Origin: Ephemerocybe angulata
Taxonomy: Eukaryota; Basidiomycota; Agaricomycetes; Agaricales; Psathyrellaceae
NCBI GenBank assembly: GCA_013368325.1
Contig: JAACJK010000173.1
Location: 1 to 64,000 of the forward strand
Direction of reading: 5' to 3'
Length of the DNA stretch: 64,000 bases
This document shows positions 22,640 to 34,562 of this stretch, piece after piece (position 1 is the stretch's first letter; the number at the start of each line of letters is the position of its first letter). Made by a program: the position numbers and the translations under genes. Under the pieces are notes generated by a model, which did no database searches, was not told where the DNA came from, and saw nothing but the letters and a program-made list of their open reading frames with translations.

Positions 22640-25600
22640 TCAGGTCCTACGCCTAAAGAGTGTAATTAATATATCAGCCTCTCGAAGATACACAGATACG
22701 CACCTCTTACGGTCTCCACTCTGCTCGGGGATTACTCCACGCTTCCCAGCAGCCTTTGGAGGACATGCCAGCATCGCCGCTACACAAGAATTGACATCTA
22801 AAACAACCTCATACCAGGTTGGGTCTGATTCGCCCTCCCAGGGCGACCTGGGCTTGCCCGCCGCTTCCAATACTGCAGCTCCCCACCAAGCGAGGACGAT
22901 AATCAGCGAAAAGAACCCATGATTTCCGCTCTTCCGCATAAGGATCCATGGGTCCTTGTCGCTCTCGCTCTCAGGCGCTGTTACTGTCATCAGTGGCCTC
23001 ACCGCGTCGGGCGCATTAGGACGGCGGAATGTTGGCTGCATGGAGATCCACCACTTAACCACAGCTATACCAAACTCAACGTCACTACCGATGAACGGCG
23101 TATGCTCGTAGTCCCGCTTTTTGACAGTCCACTTCCTCCATTCTTCGGGCCGAGTGTGGACAGGCAGGGCTCCCTATGTGCGAAGGATTAGGAATGAGAC
23201 ATTGGGACGATTTGAGGCAGAAACGCACCGGTGCAATTTTCCCAAAGTTCAACGACGTCTCGAGCTTCTCGTAATTCATCAACAGCGAAGCCCACTCTTC
23301 ACCAAGCCCCAATCCCCGTGCGTACTTAAGTCCCTCGTCGAGCCATTCCCGGTTCTGTGTTGAAGGTGCAGCGCGAGGAGCGGTGATGACATTGGTTCCA
23401 ATCTCGTTGAGACGGCTTTCGCGAGTTGAAGGCACTGGGGGACGGCGGGAGCGCCGAGCGGCCAACCCTTCGTCTCCGGGAGTCGATCCGTGAGAACTGG
23501 GATCATCGGCAGGCTGTGCCGTATTGACATCGGCGGGCTGTGCCGTATCAATGGAAGACGTGTTGACTGGAGGCGCACCGACGGGAGGGGTGTCGACTGG
23601 AGGGGTATCCGAGTTGACTGGAGGCGTATCGACGGGAGGGGTGTCGACTGGAGGGGTATCCGAGTTGACTGGAGGAGTGTCGACTGGAGGGGTATCCGAG
23701 TTGACTGGAGGAGTGTCGACTGGAGGGGTATCCGAGTTGACTGGAGGAGTGTCGACAGGAGGGGTGTCGGCGGGAGGAGCGTTGACAAGAGGGGTAACGT
23801 TAGGAGAGGTGTTGACAGGAGGGGTATCGGGAGGAGGGGTGTTGACAGGCGCAGGGGTATCACGAGGAGGTGTGTTCACCGGAAGGGTGTTGACAGGAGG
23901 TGTATCACGAGGAGGCGTGTTCACCGGAAGGGTGTTGATAGGACGTGTATCACGAGGAGGCGTGTTCACCGGAGGCTTGTTCAGCGGGGGCGTGTTCGCC
24001 GGAGGCGTGCTCACTGGAGGCTTGTTTACCAGGGACGTGTGCACAGGAGGGGCGTTGACTGGAGGTGAATCGACCGGATACGTATAGAATCTAGACGTAT
24101 AGACGGGGGCGGGTTGACCGCTAAGGTTGACCGCCGGGACTGGGGGTGTGCCGCCGGGAGGTGTGAGGTAATCAGAACCTCCCATTCGCGTAAAGCTGGT
24201 GCGAAACTGAGTCTGCCTTCCCGGGATGACAGAAGACTGAGTCATCTCCGAGGTCTGATGGGCATGCGGTTGACGTTGATAGCGTGGATATGGGAAGGAA
24301 TGAGACTGGGTAGTAGGAAGCTGACTATTGGGCATCGGCCCTCCACTCCCCGACGGAAACACATCGTCCAGAAATCCGAAGTCTAGACTGTTCATGGCAC
24401 CAGAGTCTTGAATCGCACCAGAGTCTTGAATCGGACCGAGGCCCGAAAAGTCCAAGGTACTGAAATCGAAGTCAAGACCGTCCTGGGCGAGGTCGTCTGG
24501 AACGTCAAGGCTATCGGCAAAGCCCATCTTGCTGATGACATCCCAGTCGAACCCACCGTCGCCTCCCATATCGACCGCTCTATAGGAATTGGGATCCTGG
24601 AAGTTTGCAACATCGTCTATAGTGCAGTGAGATAGAATCGATAGTGTTAAGGTGTCGAAATAAAACTTACCGAAGGCCTCCAGGTCCTTTTCGGAGGGAA
24701 AACCTTGAGATTTCAGAGCCAAATTCTGATTGACGGAGGGCTGGGCTAAGCTGGACGAGGTCGATGTTGAGGACGACGTGGCAACAAGAGAAGCTTGATT
24801 GGGAGCCTGACTACCACCGGCAAGAGGCGGTGCTTCGACGCCTTCCATTTTGGGAGCTAGATGTCTCTTAGTACGGTCAATCAAACGAAACCTCAGAACA
24901 CAGAACGTACCCAATATTTCCGTCTTGTAGTACTCTATGAGCTGAGTGGCGTACACCTTTCCATGATCCTTCCAGGTCTCCGTAAACAGTGGGGCGTCGT
25001 CGTCCTCCCCAAACTGGATACTAAATAATGGTGAGCCATGAGTAACCAATGTCGTGAGGCGGTCTCCGTACCTTTGGATCTTCGTCTTACTCGGGTCATC
25101 CGGGTTGGGCCCAACCCATGAAATAAAGAATGCTTGATCAGTTTTCTGGGAAAGGGGCTGGATCATAGAGGTAAGGATGGTGGGTAGGGCGAAGGTAACT
25201 CTGATCGTGCTGATTAGAGCCGAGAACGAATAGGACTGGACATGACACTTACTTTCTCTTCTCCTCAGGCGTAAGCTCCGTTATCGAAACAAAGTCTTTA
25301 GAGGCTTGCTCCTCCATCTTAGCGTTAACGGCCTCTTTCTGGGCATCCGTCGCCTTCTCATACAAGCCCTTGCAGACGCGATTCCAAACTGGCAACCGAG
25401 AACGTTTTGGAACCTTCCCCGCGGCGTAAGCTGCCTGGAGTGGGCCGTCACACTCCTTCTTGTACAACTCGGCAAAGATTTCGTAGGCCTTGTTCTTGCG
25501 CCCAACATCCTTGTATAGCTTCTTAGTGAGACCCTTGGGAAGCTTCGCAGCCAGAGTGCGACTACGGGGGTTACCGCGCCAACGAAACCATTCAAGCACG

Positions 25601-26043
25601 CTCTGACGCCCAATGAGTAACAATGGCAAGTAAGCGCCGGCGATCAAACGAACCTTGATACGCTCAACACTCTTATCCTTTAGAGTCTGGATCTCCTCTT
25701 CGGTGAAGGTATTTGGAGCGCGACCTGGGAACAGAGACGGCGCCAAGGGGAAGTGCGTCGACAGGCCGTTTTGCACCACGCCCCAGAAGTCTTGATATTT
25801 TCCTGTCGTAGCCTTGATCTTCAGGTAGGTCTCTAAATGAGTGTCCTTGAGGTATTTGGCTACGTCGGTAGGGAGCGGCATCGGTATGAAGGGGTGGGGA
25901 TGTACGGGGATCCAGAATTTTTCAGCGGGAGGCCCCGTCGAATTTGGGATGTCGCCTAATATAATCCATTCCAATCCTCTCACTGACCTCCAGGATGGAC
26001 GATGGACGTAATCTCGTTTTTTTCTGGCTTTGGGGGCGTCTAC
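22640..26043 (-). CDS. WWG-family cargo protein (island B), function unknown
   Basis: This multi-exon gene runs from ATG near 26,043 (MVDAPKARKKRD) to TGA 22,640. Block order matches the island A gene: helical N-terminus (KDTHLETYLKIKATTGKYQDF), SVLEWFRWRGNPRS (after a 51 bp intron), WNRVCKGLYEKAT, FISWVGPNPDDPSKTKI, FGEDDDAPLFTETWKDH. A disordered centre rich in TPPVNT/TPPVDTPPVNSD repeats (about 23,560-24,060) follows. The C-terminus has EWLDEGLKYARGLGLGEEW, LETSLNFGK, LPVHTRPEEWRKWT, VKWWISMQP and GFFSLIIVLAWWG. I see no lesion on joining the exons, although the first exon/intron boundary near 25,980 is uncertain. The intron at about 23,184-23,235 carries a GAGGCAGAAACGCAC motif like those in the island's terminal arrays. 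The gene is head to head with the RNase H1-N gene. Confidence 0.7.
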
Positions 26044-27547
26044 CATAATCCGCGCTACCACTGGTGCCGTTTCAAGGCAGGTGTCCCATGTCGCACCAGA
26101 GACGCACATTTACACCAGGGGCGCTAGAGACGCACATTTACACCACTATCATCTTCTCTTTGAGCCTCTGTCATTCAGCGAGGATGGATCCACGTCTATC
26201 AGGTCCCCTCGTGTCGAATCCCGGCGGGACAACCTTCTTTTGCGGCTATCTACCGTTGTTCTAAGCACCAGGTATGTATATTTAACTTTTACGTATTGAC
26301 GGGCCTGTCTAAATTGATGAGTGCTAACTAGCCTTATTACGAGCACCAGATGGCAGCATCAGTATTCGGCCTTAGGAGTGAGCTGTATTTCTCACCGACC
26401 TTTCAGCCTGAGAATAGACGACGACGGTTTTCAGGTTCAGACCGAGTGCGAGTACGGGGGTTAGCGCGCCAACGAAACCATGCAAGCGCGCTCTGGTAGC
26501 GCCCAATCAGTAAAACTGCCAAGTAAGCGCCGCCGGTGATCAAACGAACCTTGAGACGCTCAATGCTCTCATTCTTCAGAGTATTGATCTCCTCTTGAGT
26601 GAATGTATCTGGTGCGCGACCTGGGAACAGAGTCGGCGCCAAGGGGAAATTCCTTTCTAGGCCATTCTGCACCACGGCATAGAAGTGTTGATATTTCCTT
26701 GTCGTAGCCCTGATGTGACGGTAGGTCGCTAAGTAATTGGTCTCCAGGTATTGGACTATAGCTTTGGAGAGCGGCATCGGCATGAAGGGGTAGAGTACGG
26801 GGATGGACAAGGGTCAAGATCCTTTTCGCAGGAGACCCCGTCAAATTTGGGGCTCTTGAACACCGGTGCTGATTTCTTTACGTAGTGTTGATGGGCCTGT
26901 CCAAACCGACGAGTGCTAACTTGCCTTATCTCGAGCACCAGAGAGCATCGTCGGTCTTCGGTCTTAGCAGTGAGCTGCGTTTCTGACCGACCGTTCAGCC
27001 TGATAATAGCACCACGGCTTAGTTCCTTCGCCGAAGAACATTCGGCGACGAGCCACTCACCGAGCACCATCGGATCTACTTCTGTGTCAAATTCCGTCTA
27101 CACCCTCCTGCCTGCGTGAGTTCTGCCTCAGATATGTATCACTGTAGCGTCTAAGAGGAGTGAACTACTTCAGTAACTCTCAGGGGAGGCTACTCCCTCT
27201 TTTGTCGCAGTGTGCTGGACTTCATTGATAGTCGGGTATCAGTTCATGAACGTAGTTGATGAGCTTCTCGGATACAACACTTCTGAAACGAGGTAAGTCT
27301 GCCTTATTCCTGCACCTGCTGAGCTCCACCCGCTTACTATCTGATCAATTCTGCATTGTATCTGCACCAATCGCACCTCGAACCTCGCGTAATCGCACCT
27401 CGCGTCCTGGTTCTGCGTTGAATCTGCACCAATCGCACCTCGCGTAATCACACCTCGCGTCCAGGCCAGTCAATTCTATATAACGATGCTGCCTTTAGTG
27501 ACGCCTAGCATTGCTCTGCCCATCACCGACAACGCAAACTTCACACC
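26044..27547. repeat. Duplicated 5' segment of the WWG gene plus divergent promoter
   Basis: A second, truncated copy of the WWG 5' end lies at 26,403-26,870 (minus strand). Its frame matches the first exon and the start of the EWFRW exon (SALAWFRWRANPRTR) and then breaks off. The upstream sequence is duplicated too: GGGCCTGTC..A...GA.GAGTGCTAACT and the following 80 bp occur at about 26,303 and 26,897. So a block of about 600 bp was copied in place. The remainder (27,100-27,547) holds ATCTGCACCAATCGCACCTCG repeats just upstream of the RNase H1-N gene and is probably its promoter. Confidence 0.68.
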
Positions 27548-28799
27548 ATGACTCACTCCACCTCCGTTTCAACCGATTCCAAGGGCAAGGCCCGTGCTCC
27601 TCTGGAGCTGAACTGGTCCATGCAAGATTTGCTCTCTACGTTGATTGCAGCTATCGATGAACGTGAGTCATCCCCTCTTGAGGAGCAAGTCATTTACTCA
27701 CTACACTGTAAGGCCATGGAATGCTAGGCAACTATGGAGACGACGGCCTAGGTGAGAATAATCAGTTGTATGCACTCCCTTTTGCTCAAGATCGCCCATA
27801 GTGCCCACTCCGTGCCCGAGCTGCATGGGGACCGGTGTCGTTCTTGTGGTCGAAACTGTTCCCTCCACCCCTGTCAAGGGTGAAGCTACTCTCGTTAACC
27901 TTGGCTCAGACGATCTCGCTGTGACTGATGAGGGCGCCGATAACGTCGACAACAACATCGCTGTCGCCGTCTTGTGGTCGAAACTGTTCCCTCCACCCCT
28001 GTCAAGGGTGAAGCTACTCTCGTTAACCTTGGCTCAGACGATCTCGCTGTGACTGATGAGGGCGCCGATAACGTCGACAACAACATCGCTGTCGCCGTCG
28101 GCGCCAGCGCCAGTGGCAGTGCCACTTCGGCGATCTCCGCAGCGGGCGCCAATATTCCGACCCCATCCCCCGCGCCAGCTGCACCCACTGCTCCAGCCAC
28201 TGCTCCTGTTGTTATCACAGCTATTGCTCCAGCCATCGCCCCAGTCACCCCGGCTATTGCTCCAGCCATCGCCCCAGTCACCCCGGCTATTGCTCCAGCC
28301 ATCGCCCCAGTCACCCCGGCTATTGCTCCAGCCATCGCCCCAGTCACCCCGGCTATTGCTCCAGCCATCGCCCCAGTCACCCCGGCCAACCCTGCCCCGG
28401 CAGTTCAACCTGTTCAACTCCCTGAGGTGTCCGTCTTGGCGCCAGGTTCTAACTCCATCTTCGGTACCCCGCCCCCGGCCCCTGAAAATGCCCTCTTTAC
28501 TGGCCCCACGCGTACGTCCTTTGTGTACCCATCACTACCTGAGCGACAGCTAACTGGAATGCAGAGGACAGGATTTATTGCATCACCAAGGGTAGACGTG
28601 TTGGTGTAGTCTCGGGATGGTAAGTGATCACTGTGTATACCCTAAGCGACATCTAATGTTCTCTTTCATGTTCAGGGGAACTTGCTCCCACTTAGTTGTA
28701 GGTGTTCCTGGTTCGTCTTACGCTCGCCATGCCACCTTGTTGGAAGCATACCAGGCCTATGTCAAGGACTACAACTCTCAGTCCGTTGCGTATATCTAG
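27548..28799 (+). pseudogene. RNase H1 N-terminal-domain protein (island B), broken by a 128 bp duplication
   Basis: This is the paralogue of the island A gene, with exons from ATG 27,548 to TAG 28,797. The parts are MTHSTSVSTDSKGKARAP with a helix ending IAAIDER; CPSCMGTGVV; an acidic stretch; an Ala/Pro linker with five copies of an 11-residue PAIAPAIAPVT repeat (33 bp, about 28,231-28,390); and PPPAPENALFTGP. The RNase H1-N domain is last (RIYCITKGRRVGVVSGW, intron, VVGVPGSSYARH...AYQAYV). The final intron interrupts the same Trp codon as in island A. A perfect 128 bp tandem duplication (27,843-28,098) shifts the frame by two bases and gives an early stop at about 28,050, so the gene as written cannot make the C-terminal domain. 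An assembly artefact is possible because the two copies look identical. Confidence 0.75.
27843..28098. repeat. 128 bp perfect tandem duplication
   Basis: Two adjacent copies (27,843-27,970 and 27,971-28,098) start CTTGTGGTCGAAACTG and end GCTGTCGCCGT. I see no differences. 128 is not divisible by three, so one copy destroys the reading frame of the surrounding gene. Confidence 0.9.
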
Positions 28800-30019
28800 T
28801 CGATTGTTTATACTTGCTTCCTGTACCGCGTATGATGTGTTTTGCACTGCTGTAGTCTCGAATATCAGTTGATTCTTTCTTGACCGAATAGGCTCCGATG
28901 AGCTTGGGTGTGAACTCGACTGTTGAACCTTCGGTTTGCGAATGACGTCTCCGGTTGAGTCAGAATAACACCTCAGTTAGAGCGGTTGAGTCAGAATAGC
29001 ACCTTCACTCACTCTGGGAGAGTACTCCAATATTTGAGTCGAAACCGCACCTTCGGGAAGAGAAGACTGTCGATCGAAGCCGATCCAACCAGCCAATCAA
29101 GTTGACGTGAAGGCAGAAGCGCACCAATGGCCTCCAGGAGTGGTTCGGAATGAAAGAAATGGTGCCTAATTGCCTCAGAGTGGGTCCGACTGGGATGTAT
29201 GCGGGAAAGTTGAAGGTGAGTGGGCTGTACCGAACTTAACGTACGCCAAATTGGCTGATCAATCCGTTAGCGCCCGTTGAGCGCCGACAAGTTATAGCCT
29301 TTAATGTGGCCCCAGACCGTCAGCCCGCTTAGTTCTTAGTGCATAGATTGTCCGTTACAATATTTCTAGTAATGAACCTAACGATATTCGTCACCCATAG
29401 ATCCTCTGAGGCAATTCCCTCGCTGGGATTCAGTGCTTGGTCTCTGTTGCCATAGTTAAGGACCTCTACGGTCGGATATCTTCCCTTACAACAAACCCAA
29501 TCACGTATTTTGAGTTTGTAGATTAGTTATGGGCCTTTTAGTCGCCTTTTCCCCCAAAAAAAATTTGGAGGTATGAAATATTGTCCTCATTCAACCGAAG
29601 GTCCCATATAATACCTCAGAAGGATCTTGCTAAATGGGAGGAGTACAACCATTATCGCGAACTCAACCAATGACCGGTGTCAAATGGGAGGTGTATTTAA
29701 TTGCGATTTTTTGGAGTATATTTCAATGTATCTGGACCACCGAAGCCCTTTAAATTGAACATACATTGTTTCCATCCTCAGTTTCAGCGGTCATTTATAC
29801 GGTCCCTCATTGGCTGCTGAGATTCTGACTGGGATAGACACCAGCTATAGACTTCCCTGTCAGATCTCTGTTTCGATTTTGGTTTATTTAATATCCGTTT
29901 ATATAAGTATAGACGGTCCATCTCGCCTTCCCATTACTTCGCCTCCTTCTAGACTGCCCTTCAGTAAGCCAGTGTCCACGTCTCCTACTACTCTTTTTCC
30001 TCAGCTCCTCCTCCAAGGC
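28800..30019. other. Non-coding centre of island B
   Basis: No gene is supported. Between 28,930 and 29,180 there are several isolated island B motifs (CAGAATAACACCTC, CAGAATAGCACCTTC, GAAACCGCACCTTC, GGCAGAAGCGCACC). The rest is AT-rich. The 5' leader of the next gene may begin near 29,800. Confidence 0.45.
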
Positions 30020-30411
30020 ATGCCCACCTTCATGTTCCAACTGCACGAGAGACCTGCTGTTCGGCGAATTGCGCTGACTATTCTCCAAGCTCGGCACAGC
30101 GAGCAGTATGAGCGGACCTTCCTGAAGCGCGCTTTCGCCCAGTGGCTTGCATTCCGGCCCATCGACCAGGACGAGAATATGAGTGAGGAGGAGGTGAAGG
30201 CTTTACGGGAGGTACAGAAACAGGTAAATACCCCCACCGATTAGCTGTGTCTCCTGCTTATTGCTCGATTATCCAGGAATTCATCAACTTCCGGGACTGG
30301 GTCTGTCGTACATACCGTCAAGTGCCCCAGACTCGCTCTCCTGCTAAGCCATGTATTCGTCCTCCCTCCTCGTACATACCGTCAAGTGCCCCAGACTCGC
30401 TCTCCTGCTAA
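30020..30411 (+). CDS. Small island B gene of unknown function with duplicated 3' end
   Basis: Exons are 30,020-30,223 and 30,277-30,411, with a GTAAAT donor and CCAG acceptor in phase 0. The protein has about 112 residues and begins MPTFMFQLHERPAVRRIAL. It is basic and helical (LQARHSEQYERTFLKRAFAQW, EEVKALREVQKQ, then FRDWVCRTYRQVP after the intron). I see no counterpart in island A and no named domain. The 3' end overlaps a perfect 64 bp tandem duplication (30,307-30,370 and 30,371-30,434). Without the extra copy the frame would stop earlier at a TAG, so the last dozen or so residues are a product of the duplication. Confidence 0.5.
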
Positions 30412-30649
30412 GCCATGTATTCGTCCTCCCTCCTAGCTACACCACGCTCTTGTGTTGAACGCCTGTATTCTACTTATGAGCTCTATGAGTCCGCTATACC
30501 TTCTGAGCCACAAATGAGTCAGGTTTGACTGAGTCACGATAGAAAAAGTCGAGGATGAGACAGATAGGCACCACTGTTGTGTGTTGTTTATAGGCAGTAC
30601 GTACTCGACTACACCATATTCGTACGTACAAGGCCAAGCTAGATATGTG
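30412..30649. other. Spacer between convergent genes
   Basis: It holds the end of the 64 bp tandem duplication and about 200 bp with no recognised feature before the KDZ-B stop codon. Confidence 0.4.
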
Positions 30650-33600
30650 CTACAAAGGAGCTCCAGGGACTGTTATCGGCTCTGCACCTGACGGTGACAA
30701 ACTGGTGATTTGATCCTCTGCGTCCTTTATCATCTTGGGCACCCCCGCCCAGCAATGCAAAAAAGAACTACGGAGCTGCTCATTAAGGTGTGCTTGGCGG
30801 TGAGCGTAGGCAACGTATCCTTCCGAACGGGCAGGTGAAGTGGACGAACGGTTGGCCACAAACATACTGGCATGTGCGCGCCACTCGGTCGCTTTCCAGT
30901 CCAGGAAGCGCAGCGTGCGCTGCATTTCCTCTTGGACAATCTGGACTTCTTCTTGATATCTGTTCGCTCTGGCCCGTGATTTTCCCCATTCGACTCGGAT
31001 CGCTAAAGTGGGACTACGTGAGCGCACATCTTCTGGTCTAGAAAAGGATATACGAACTGTCGGTCACCCAAGCGGTCCTTGCGGTTTGGTTCGGAGCAAC
31101 ACGACGCCAGATCCAAGACATCACACGCCGAGTGGTGCCCCTATTACCGAGATCTTCGTCCGTCATTGACCGAATATCCTCCCTCTTAAGCTCGAGGAGA
31201 CTCTCATCCATTGGAGTCCCTGTGATATCAGAGAGAACAAGGAGAGCATCCCGCGCTTGCTTGTATTCATTCCTAGCAGCTTTGATACGACCCTCAATAC
31301 CATCAATGGCAACAATGGCCTTCGTGTTCGCGCCTTGTCCTCGCACCCAACGATCTTTAACGTCGTAGAAACTCGCTCGCATCTGCAACGCCCTCCGCAG
31401 AGCCTCAAGAGCCTCGTGGGCCTGGGCGTGTCGTAAACGCTGTTCGATGTGCCCGAGTTTGAGGTCAAACGGAGCTTGCCGTTGAATCTTTGATGGAAGC
31501 AAGAGACAAATTTCATGCGGTGCTTGGGTCTTGTCTGATGCCTGTTGACTTCGGAGTCGCGCAGAAGCAGGGATGTAGAGCTGTAACACACGGAACCACG
31601 CCTCTATCTTCCGCAATAAGGCGTTTGAGCGAAGTTGGAGGCGTGTCAGTTGTCGGTCTCTCGAATGGTCCCAGACCTCCCCCGCTTCGACTTTCACTGC
31701 GCGTCTAATTAAAGTTGAGTAACTTAAATACATGGTTACGTCGTGCTGTGCTTACTGCTCTGCTTCGAGATCCAGCCCAAGTGATATCAAGGCACTTGGG
31801 GATACTTCATCACTGAGCGAGAAGTCCTGACCCGCTTTCAATGCGTCCTCCTCCTCCTGAGCCAACTGCTTTCGGACAGCGTCCTGAGATGGAATGTCGA
31901 CCTTCATCTCAAACGGACTCGGGATCGAGGGATCACGTTCCCAGTCCTCTACCGCGGCTGTCCACGTACTGATGTCATCCACGCTCAGAGTCGTCTCAAG
32001 TTGGCGATGAGCAATGACATGGTTCGCGATGTCGTTTGTGGCGGTGGTCATTTTCGCGAGTAACGATTTACCTTCAAATTAAGTTAGATTGATCTTCGCC
32101 GCGGCACCAAAGCAAAATTTACGTACCAAGCCGAGTGATCTTCTTCCAGTTGTAATCGCCGAAATTGTAGTCAAGGACGTCGCGACGACTTCCAGGCCCC
32201 ATCTCGCGTGTACTTGAGGCGAGAGGGTTCGAGTCGCCCCAGCCACGCTCTGGAGCTTCTCCATCTCCCAAACCAGCCCCGGGGGTAAGCATGAATGCAT
32301 AGCGATTGCGACATGCGGGGATATGTGCAGGGAGATGAAACTTGGGCACCAAATAGCGAATTTCAGTGCCCGAGCTAAGAAGACGAGACTCCGGATTGAT
32401 GGCCTTGAGACGCTGGGCTAGATATTTGCACCACTGGCAACAGATGTCGTAAGAGATTAAGAAGGTTGTTAACTTGGACTTCTTCAGGCTTTCGTTCAGG
32501 AGATAATCGATGTTGCAGTATCTGTTGTATTAAATAGACGAAATCAACATATATATTCGTAAAGTATCTCGCACTAAATCACCTTTCACCACGTTGAAGA
32601 TTGCCGACTGCGGAAGGCCTCTTCATGTTGTGTCTCGCACACTCAATCGTTGCCACCCCAGAGACAGCCCATCCCTGCCCAGGCCGTGTATCCGCGAGGT
32701 TCACGGCATCGTGGCGTGAACACGTACTTTTAGGCTCCTGCTCCTCCATGCGCTTCCCGATATAGTCGGCGAATTTCTCCTCCTCGACGAAGTACGAGAA
32801 TCCGCGGCTGAGGCCCGGATCAGCGGTATCGCTCGAGATGTCCTTCCGCCTGAGGCGAAAGTTGGCATCGATTGCAAGATTCAATGCGTGTTTGTAGCTG
32901 GTATAAGTATTGGTGAGCTAGAAATCCAGAGAGATATATGACGCGAGACATACCGGGTAGACGCTGGCTCCGCCTCCCAGCCCTCTGGCATATTTATGTC
33001 GGGGTGAGGACAGGCCGGACAGAGGAGTGCAGCCGAACCTTCTTCGGCTTCTTGTGCAGACTGATCGAGCTTGTAGCCCTGCCCAGCTCGCTTCAAAAGC
33101 TTCAAGTGGCGCCATTCATGGGTCATCCTAATTAAACTGATGTAGCGCGTCTACGTACAAGTCAATCAGCTCCGTTCGAAGGAAGCACTAGGGATAAGTC
33201 CACACACCTTCGGGGGCTTCAAACCAGTGTTGTCCGTGAGGCGAGAAATGGTGTGATAGTACTCGAATGGCGATAACTTGGACTCATACTGAAGAAGTTC
33301 GAAAACTTCCAAGGCCCTAAAGGTTGCAGCCGTCTTTGGGGAAGTTGTCGTGGCTGGGTACAATCGATACTCGAGACACTGCACGTAATGCGGGCTGGAA
33401 GTCTTTCCACAGAAGCAGAAATCGAGCCCAATCTCGTGGATACCGTCAACGTCAATCACGACGAAGTCGTCACCCGCCGCGGCGACCGGGTGCATGCACC
33501 GATCACCGGTGACATGGCCGAGCTGCACACGGAGACCAAGGGTCTTGAGAGACGAAGTTGAGAAAAATATCCCGTTCCACAACTAAATCATAAATAGCTC

Positions 33601-34326
33601 GTCAATCCCAGTGCCAATAAAAAAGTAACTATGACTTACACGAATGCGATGCAGTGGTGCATTTGTGTGCTTACTGACCATACACGACCCACAGCACATG
33701 CCCAGCCCAAAACAAGTGAGACAGGAGTACACCGCTGGTCGTCCTTCCTTGCAGTGCGGACAGATGTCTGGAGGATCATCTCCGCGACCCTCAGAGGCAT
33801 GCATAGCACTCAGGAACGAGTCAACGTGCTTGGTCCACTCGTGGATCGCCTCATCCTGGTCGGATCTGGGTCAGATAGGTGCAATATACAGAGTTAAAAT
33901 AGCACCTACCCCGCCAGGGTCTGCTTCTCGAGCGTCATCTTGCTTCTCGTCGGTAATTGTCGCGCTCGACGCCATCATGTGCGATAGGTACTCGTCGGTG
34001 AGACCGTAATCTGCCATGAGGCTGCTCCATTCGATTTCGATGTTGTCTGCTGGTTGCTGATCCTCCGGTTGCTGATCCTCCGTGTCGACCTGTGCAGCAA
34101 TGGCATGTGGGAGGGTGCTGGTGGTGGTAGCGGTAGTGATAGTGGTTTGAACTTGCGAAGCGGATAGCCGGAACGTTCCGTCATGGTGGACTTTGATGTT
34201 CGCCGCTTGGATGATGCCTTCGCTGCCAGATTCGGTCAAACCGGCTGACTCCGAGGGGACGAGATGAAAAGAGGAGGAAGGGTCATAGGTGTGAACCTTG
34301 ACCTTCTTCTTAGAAGACTTGGGCAT
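30650..34326 (-). CDS. KDZ-family transposase, CxC2 type (island B copy), apparently intact
   Basis: Nine exons from ATG 34,326 (MPKSSKKKVKVHTYD) to the stop at 30,650 join in phase with normal splice sites. Blocks in order are the Cys cluster CPHCKEGRPAVYSCLTC...CCGSCM; GLDFCFCGKTS; CPACPHPDINMP; LAIDANFRLRRKD; SYDICCQWCKYLAQRL; FMLTPGAGLGDGEAPERGWG with SNPLASSTREMGPG; and FGDYNWKKI. A long helical C-terminal region comes last. These are the hallmark motifs of KDZ transposases, whose fold is an RNase H-like DDE core. It parallels the island A enzyme along its whole length but is clearly diverged, so the two are separate families rather than recent copies. I see no stop or frameshift, so it is the best candidate for an active transposase here, both for island B and possibly for related non-autonomous elements. 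Confidence 0.88.
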
Positions 34327-34562
34327 ACTGGAGGAGGGTGACGAAAAATCCAACAGACAGGGCTGAATTGGTTATCATAAGGAGTGGTCGGCTCTATATT
34401 TAACGGAAACTGTTCTGCCTGTGAAATATGTTGAATTTACAGAAGTCAGTGCGGTAACTGCTACAAGCTAGGTTAGGGTATCTGCCATGCTTCCGTTCAA
34501 ACTTAACTATGTCCAACCTCGCTTCTATAAGAATAACAGATTTGATTTGAGGCAAATTTACA

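Noticed and set aside
23490..24087. Long open frames on the plus strand opposite the WWG-B linker (Arg/Gly- or Gly/Val-rich)
   Set aside because: They are antisense shadows of the TPPV(N/D) repeat; composition is dictated by the repeat unit and they have no start context or introns.
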